This document shows, in pieces, positions 62,326 through 64,000 of a stretch of 64,000 nt of DNA. The stretch comes from DAOMFB01 sp963721385 (lineage in GTDB: Bacteria > Acidobacteriota > Thermoanaerobaculia > UBA5066): positions 682,001 through 746,000 of the forward strand of contig CAVRJB010000019.1 of NCBI GenBank assembly GCA_963721385.1. Reading direction: 5' to 3'. The notes beneath the pieces were generated by a model. That model had not been told where the DNA came from. It was given only the letters and a program-made list of their open reading frames with translations, and made no database searches. Position 1 is the stretch's first letter. Each line of letters starts with the position of its first letter. A program made the position numbers and the translations under genes.

Positions 62326-64000
62326 GTGAGCGGCGCGCACCGGAGGAAACAGTTCGGGGTCCTTGCCCTGTTTCTGGGTCTCGGCGCGATCGCTCTCTTT
62401 CCGTACGTCCTGTTCGGCGGAGAGTCCTTCTTCGAACGGGACATTCAGGCCTTCTATCGTCCCGCAAAGTCCCTCGTGGTTCCGCTCGCCCAAGGCTCGT
62501 CCGGGCTGCCGCTTTGGAACCCTTTTCTTGCCTCCGGCCAGCCCTTTGCCGCCAATCCGGAGCACGAAGTCTTTCATCCCCTGACAGCGCTCTTCTTCCT
62601 TCTGCCGTTCGAATGGGCCTTTCGCCTTCAGATCATCCTGCCCGTCCTTGGCGCAGCCCTTTCGATGTTCTTCCTCCTCGACTCGTTCGGGCTCGGGTTC
62701 GAATCGGCGACGCTCGGCGCGCTGGCGTGGGGATTCGGGGGATACACCCTTTCGACGACGAACCTGCTTCCCATTCTGTTCGCGATCGCGGTCCTCCCCG
62801 CGGTCCTTGCGTTTGCGGTTCGCCTTGCCACCCGCGGAGGGCGGTGGGACCTTTCCGGGTTTGCTCTGATGATCGGACTCGAGTGCCTGGCCGGTGAGCC
62901 GTCGACGCTTCTCATGACGGCTCTCCTCCTTCCCGCGTCCCTTTCATGGGTGGCGCTGGGGGACGACGGAGCCGCGCGGCTCCGCCGCTCCTTTCCACGG
63001 CTCGTCTTCGGCCTATTCCTCGGCGGGGCCCTCGGGGCCGTGACGCTGATACCGGGTCTTCATCACGCCTCGAAGACGGTGCGGGCCGGCGGGCTTCCCG
63101 ACAGCATGGCCGACAAGTGGTCGCTCCCTCCCATCCGCCTCCTCGAGTTCGTGGCTCCGCGGATCCTCGGACATGTCGACCAGCCCGACGAGCGGTGGTA
63201 CTGGGGCGGGAAACTCTACCCCGAGAGGAAGTACCCCTTTCTCTATTCGATCTACCCGGGGCTTCTCGTCGCGCTCCTCTCGGGCGCGGCGGTCACCCGG
63301 GGCCCTCCGAGGCGATGGGTCTGGGTCGGTACTGCGGTTCTCGGAGCCCTCCTTGCGGTCGGCACGCATCTTCCGTTCTGGCATCTCGCGAGGAGCGTGG
63401 TCCCGGGCCTGAAGGGCCTTCGCTACCCTGAGAAGTTCATCCTGCTCACGGTCTTCGCGATCGTCGTTCTGTCCAGCTTCGCTTTCGAAGAGCTGCAGCG
63501 CGACCGGGCGGACCTTCGCCACCGTCTCGTCCGGGGCCTCGGCGTCGTCGGATTCCTGGCGACCCTCGCCGGCCTCATCCTCCTCGGTCTCGACGTGTTC
63601 TACGGAAACCGTTACTGGGTGAGCTGGGGAATCTCGCCTGCCATCGCAGACTCCTGGGCTTCCGTGGCGGCCCGTGACGCGATCCGGATCGGAGCGATCG
63701 CCGCGGTCGCTCTTGCCGCGCTCGTTTTTTTTCGCCGCGCGTTCTGGCTCCTGTTGCTGGTCGCAGCAGCCGATCTCGTCCAGGCCGGGCGGCCGCTCGT
63801 CCCCACGAAGCCTTCGGCCGTCCTCTCCGCCGTCCCTCCATTCCTTTCCCCGCTCGTCGGTGTGAGACCTCCGGGGCCGCTCTTCCATTTCGCGGCGTGG
63901 GACCGGCAGCTCGGGACGACGACGGGAATCTGCAAGCCTCCCGTTCCGGCCCAGTGGGGGATCCCCACGACGCTGGAGGAGGATTTCGACCTGACCGAGC
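62326..64000 (+). CDS. YfhO-like multi-pass membrane protein, 3' truncated by window edge
   Basis: Open to the end of the window, at least 558 residues, starting at a GTG at 62326. About ten hydrophobic helices are visible so far (LALFLGLGAIALFPYVLFGG, IILPVLGAALSMFFLLDSFG, GLLVALLSGAAVT, LLLLVAAADLV). The first loop has FERDIQAFYRP and LPLWNPFLASGQPFAANPEH, and a later region GLKGLRYPEKFILLTVFA. WNP...G.PF...P and RYPEKF are typical of the YfhO/GT-C-like membrane proteins implicated in transfer of sugars from lipid carriers. The substrate is unknown. A different frame from 62289 is a shadow. Confidence 0.82.
   Translation, partial: MSGAHRRKQFGVLALFLGLGAIALFPYVLFGGESFFERDIQAFYRPAKSLVVPLAQGSSGLPLWNPFLASGQPFAANPEHEVFHPLTALFFLLPFEWAFRLQIILPVLGAALSMFFLLDSFGLGFESATLGALAWGFGGYTLSTTNLLPILFAIAVLPAVLAFAVRLATRGGRWDLSGFALMIGLECLAGEPSTLLMTALLLPASLSWVALGDDGAARLRRSFPRLVFGLFLGGALGAVTLIPGLHHASKTVRAGGLPDSMADKWSLPPIRLLEFVAPRILGHVDQPDERWYWGGKLYPERKYPFLYSIYPGLLVALLSGAAVTRGPPRRWVWVGTAVLGALLAVGTHLPFWHLARSVVPGLKGLRYPEKFILLTVFAIVVLSSFAFEELQRDRADLRHRLVRGLGVVGFLATLAGLILLGLDVFYGNRYWVSWGISPAIADSWASVAARDAIRIGAIAAVALAALVFFRRAFWLLLLVAAADLVQAGRPLVPTKPSAVLSAVPPFLSPLVGVRPPGPLFHFAAWDRQLGTTTGICKPPVPAQWGIPTTLEEDFDLTE

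Noticed and set aside
62289..62897. A 202-codon frame from an ATG after the rRNA terminator
   Set aside because: Arg/Ser/Pro-rich shadow of the YfhO-like protein, whose own frame gives clear membrane helices.

Overview
The window is a GC-rich chromosomal segment of a Gram-negative (diderm) bacterium. It carries lipid A/Kdo/heptose genes, type IV pilus and type II-like secretion genes, de novo purine genes and a complete 16S-tRNA-Ile-tRNA-Ala-23S-5S operon. Gene content, the widespread 4-bp ATGA/GTGA overlaps and the general look of the 16S gene suggest Acidobacteriota, perhaps Thermoanaerobaculia. That placement is an inference: no database comparison was run.

Layout. (1) 1-1.5 kb: 3' part of a seven-Asp-box beta-propeller protein. 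(2) 1.5-12.5 kb, minus strand: a tightly packed run reading rfaE1-rfaE2-heptosyltransferase-DUF3108-pilB-pilT-pilC-pilS-pilR-DUF192, which links LPS heptose synthesis to type IV pilus motors and their two-component regulator. (3) 12.6-17 kb: HNH endonuclease, a small secreted Ala/Lys-rich protein, then lpxL-lpxK-waaA on the minus strand. (4) 17-28.9 kb, plus strand: ECF sigma factor, zinc-finger anti-sigma factor, secretin-N-like protein, GspF, GspE, PilM/N/O/P-like assembly proteins, a secretin with a cohesin-like tail and three prepilin-like proteins. This is one type II secretion/type IV pilus-like machine with its own regulators. (5) 28.9-32.5 kb: M16 peptidase, dUTPase, metallo-beta-lactamase (MBL)-fold hydrolase, purS, purQ. 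(6) 32.5-37 kb: ferredoxin-MBL protein, then an APC permease with pxpB-pxpC-pxpA (5-oxoproline uptake and hydrolysis). (7) 37-44 kb: purL, two thioredoxin-fold proteins, a DHS-like unknown, hldE and gmhA, and a conserved unknown. (8) 44-52.7 kb: ADP-forming acyl-CoA synthetase, waaF, two more glycosyltransferases, a compositionally distinct 1.6-kb insert, uracil-DNA glycosylase and a Tam-like methyltransferase. (9) 52.8-56.4 kb: purF (fused to DUF167), purM, purN. (10) 56.4-62.3 kb: rRNA operon with a strong promoter, processing stems and terminator. (11) 62.3 kb to the end: start of a YfhO-like membrane protein.

Two properties cut across the window. First, many operon-leading genes have a TANNNT -10 hexamer exactly 5-7 nt before the start codon and no Shine-Dalgarno sequence, as expected of leaderless mRNAs. 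Second, three otherwise well-conserved genes (pxpC, hldE, purM) are broken by single-base indels. In purM five indels fall within about 440 bp while the conserved protein motifs survive, which looks more like consensus error than gene decay and should be remembered when reading the PurF-DUF167 fusion next door.
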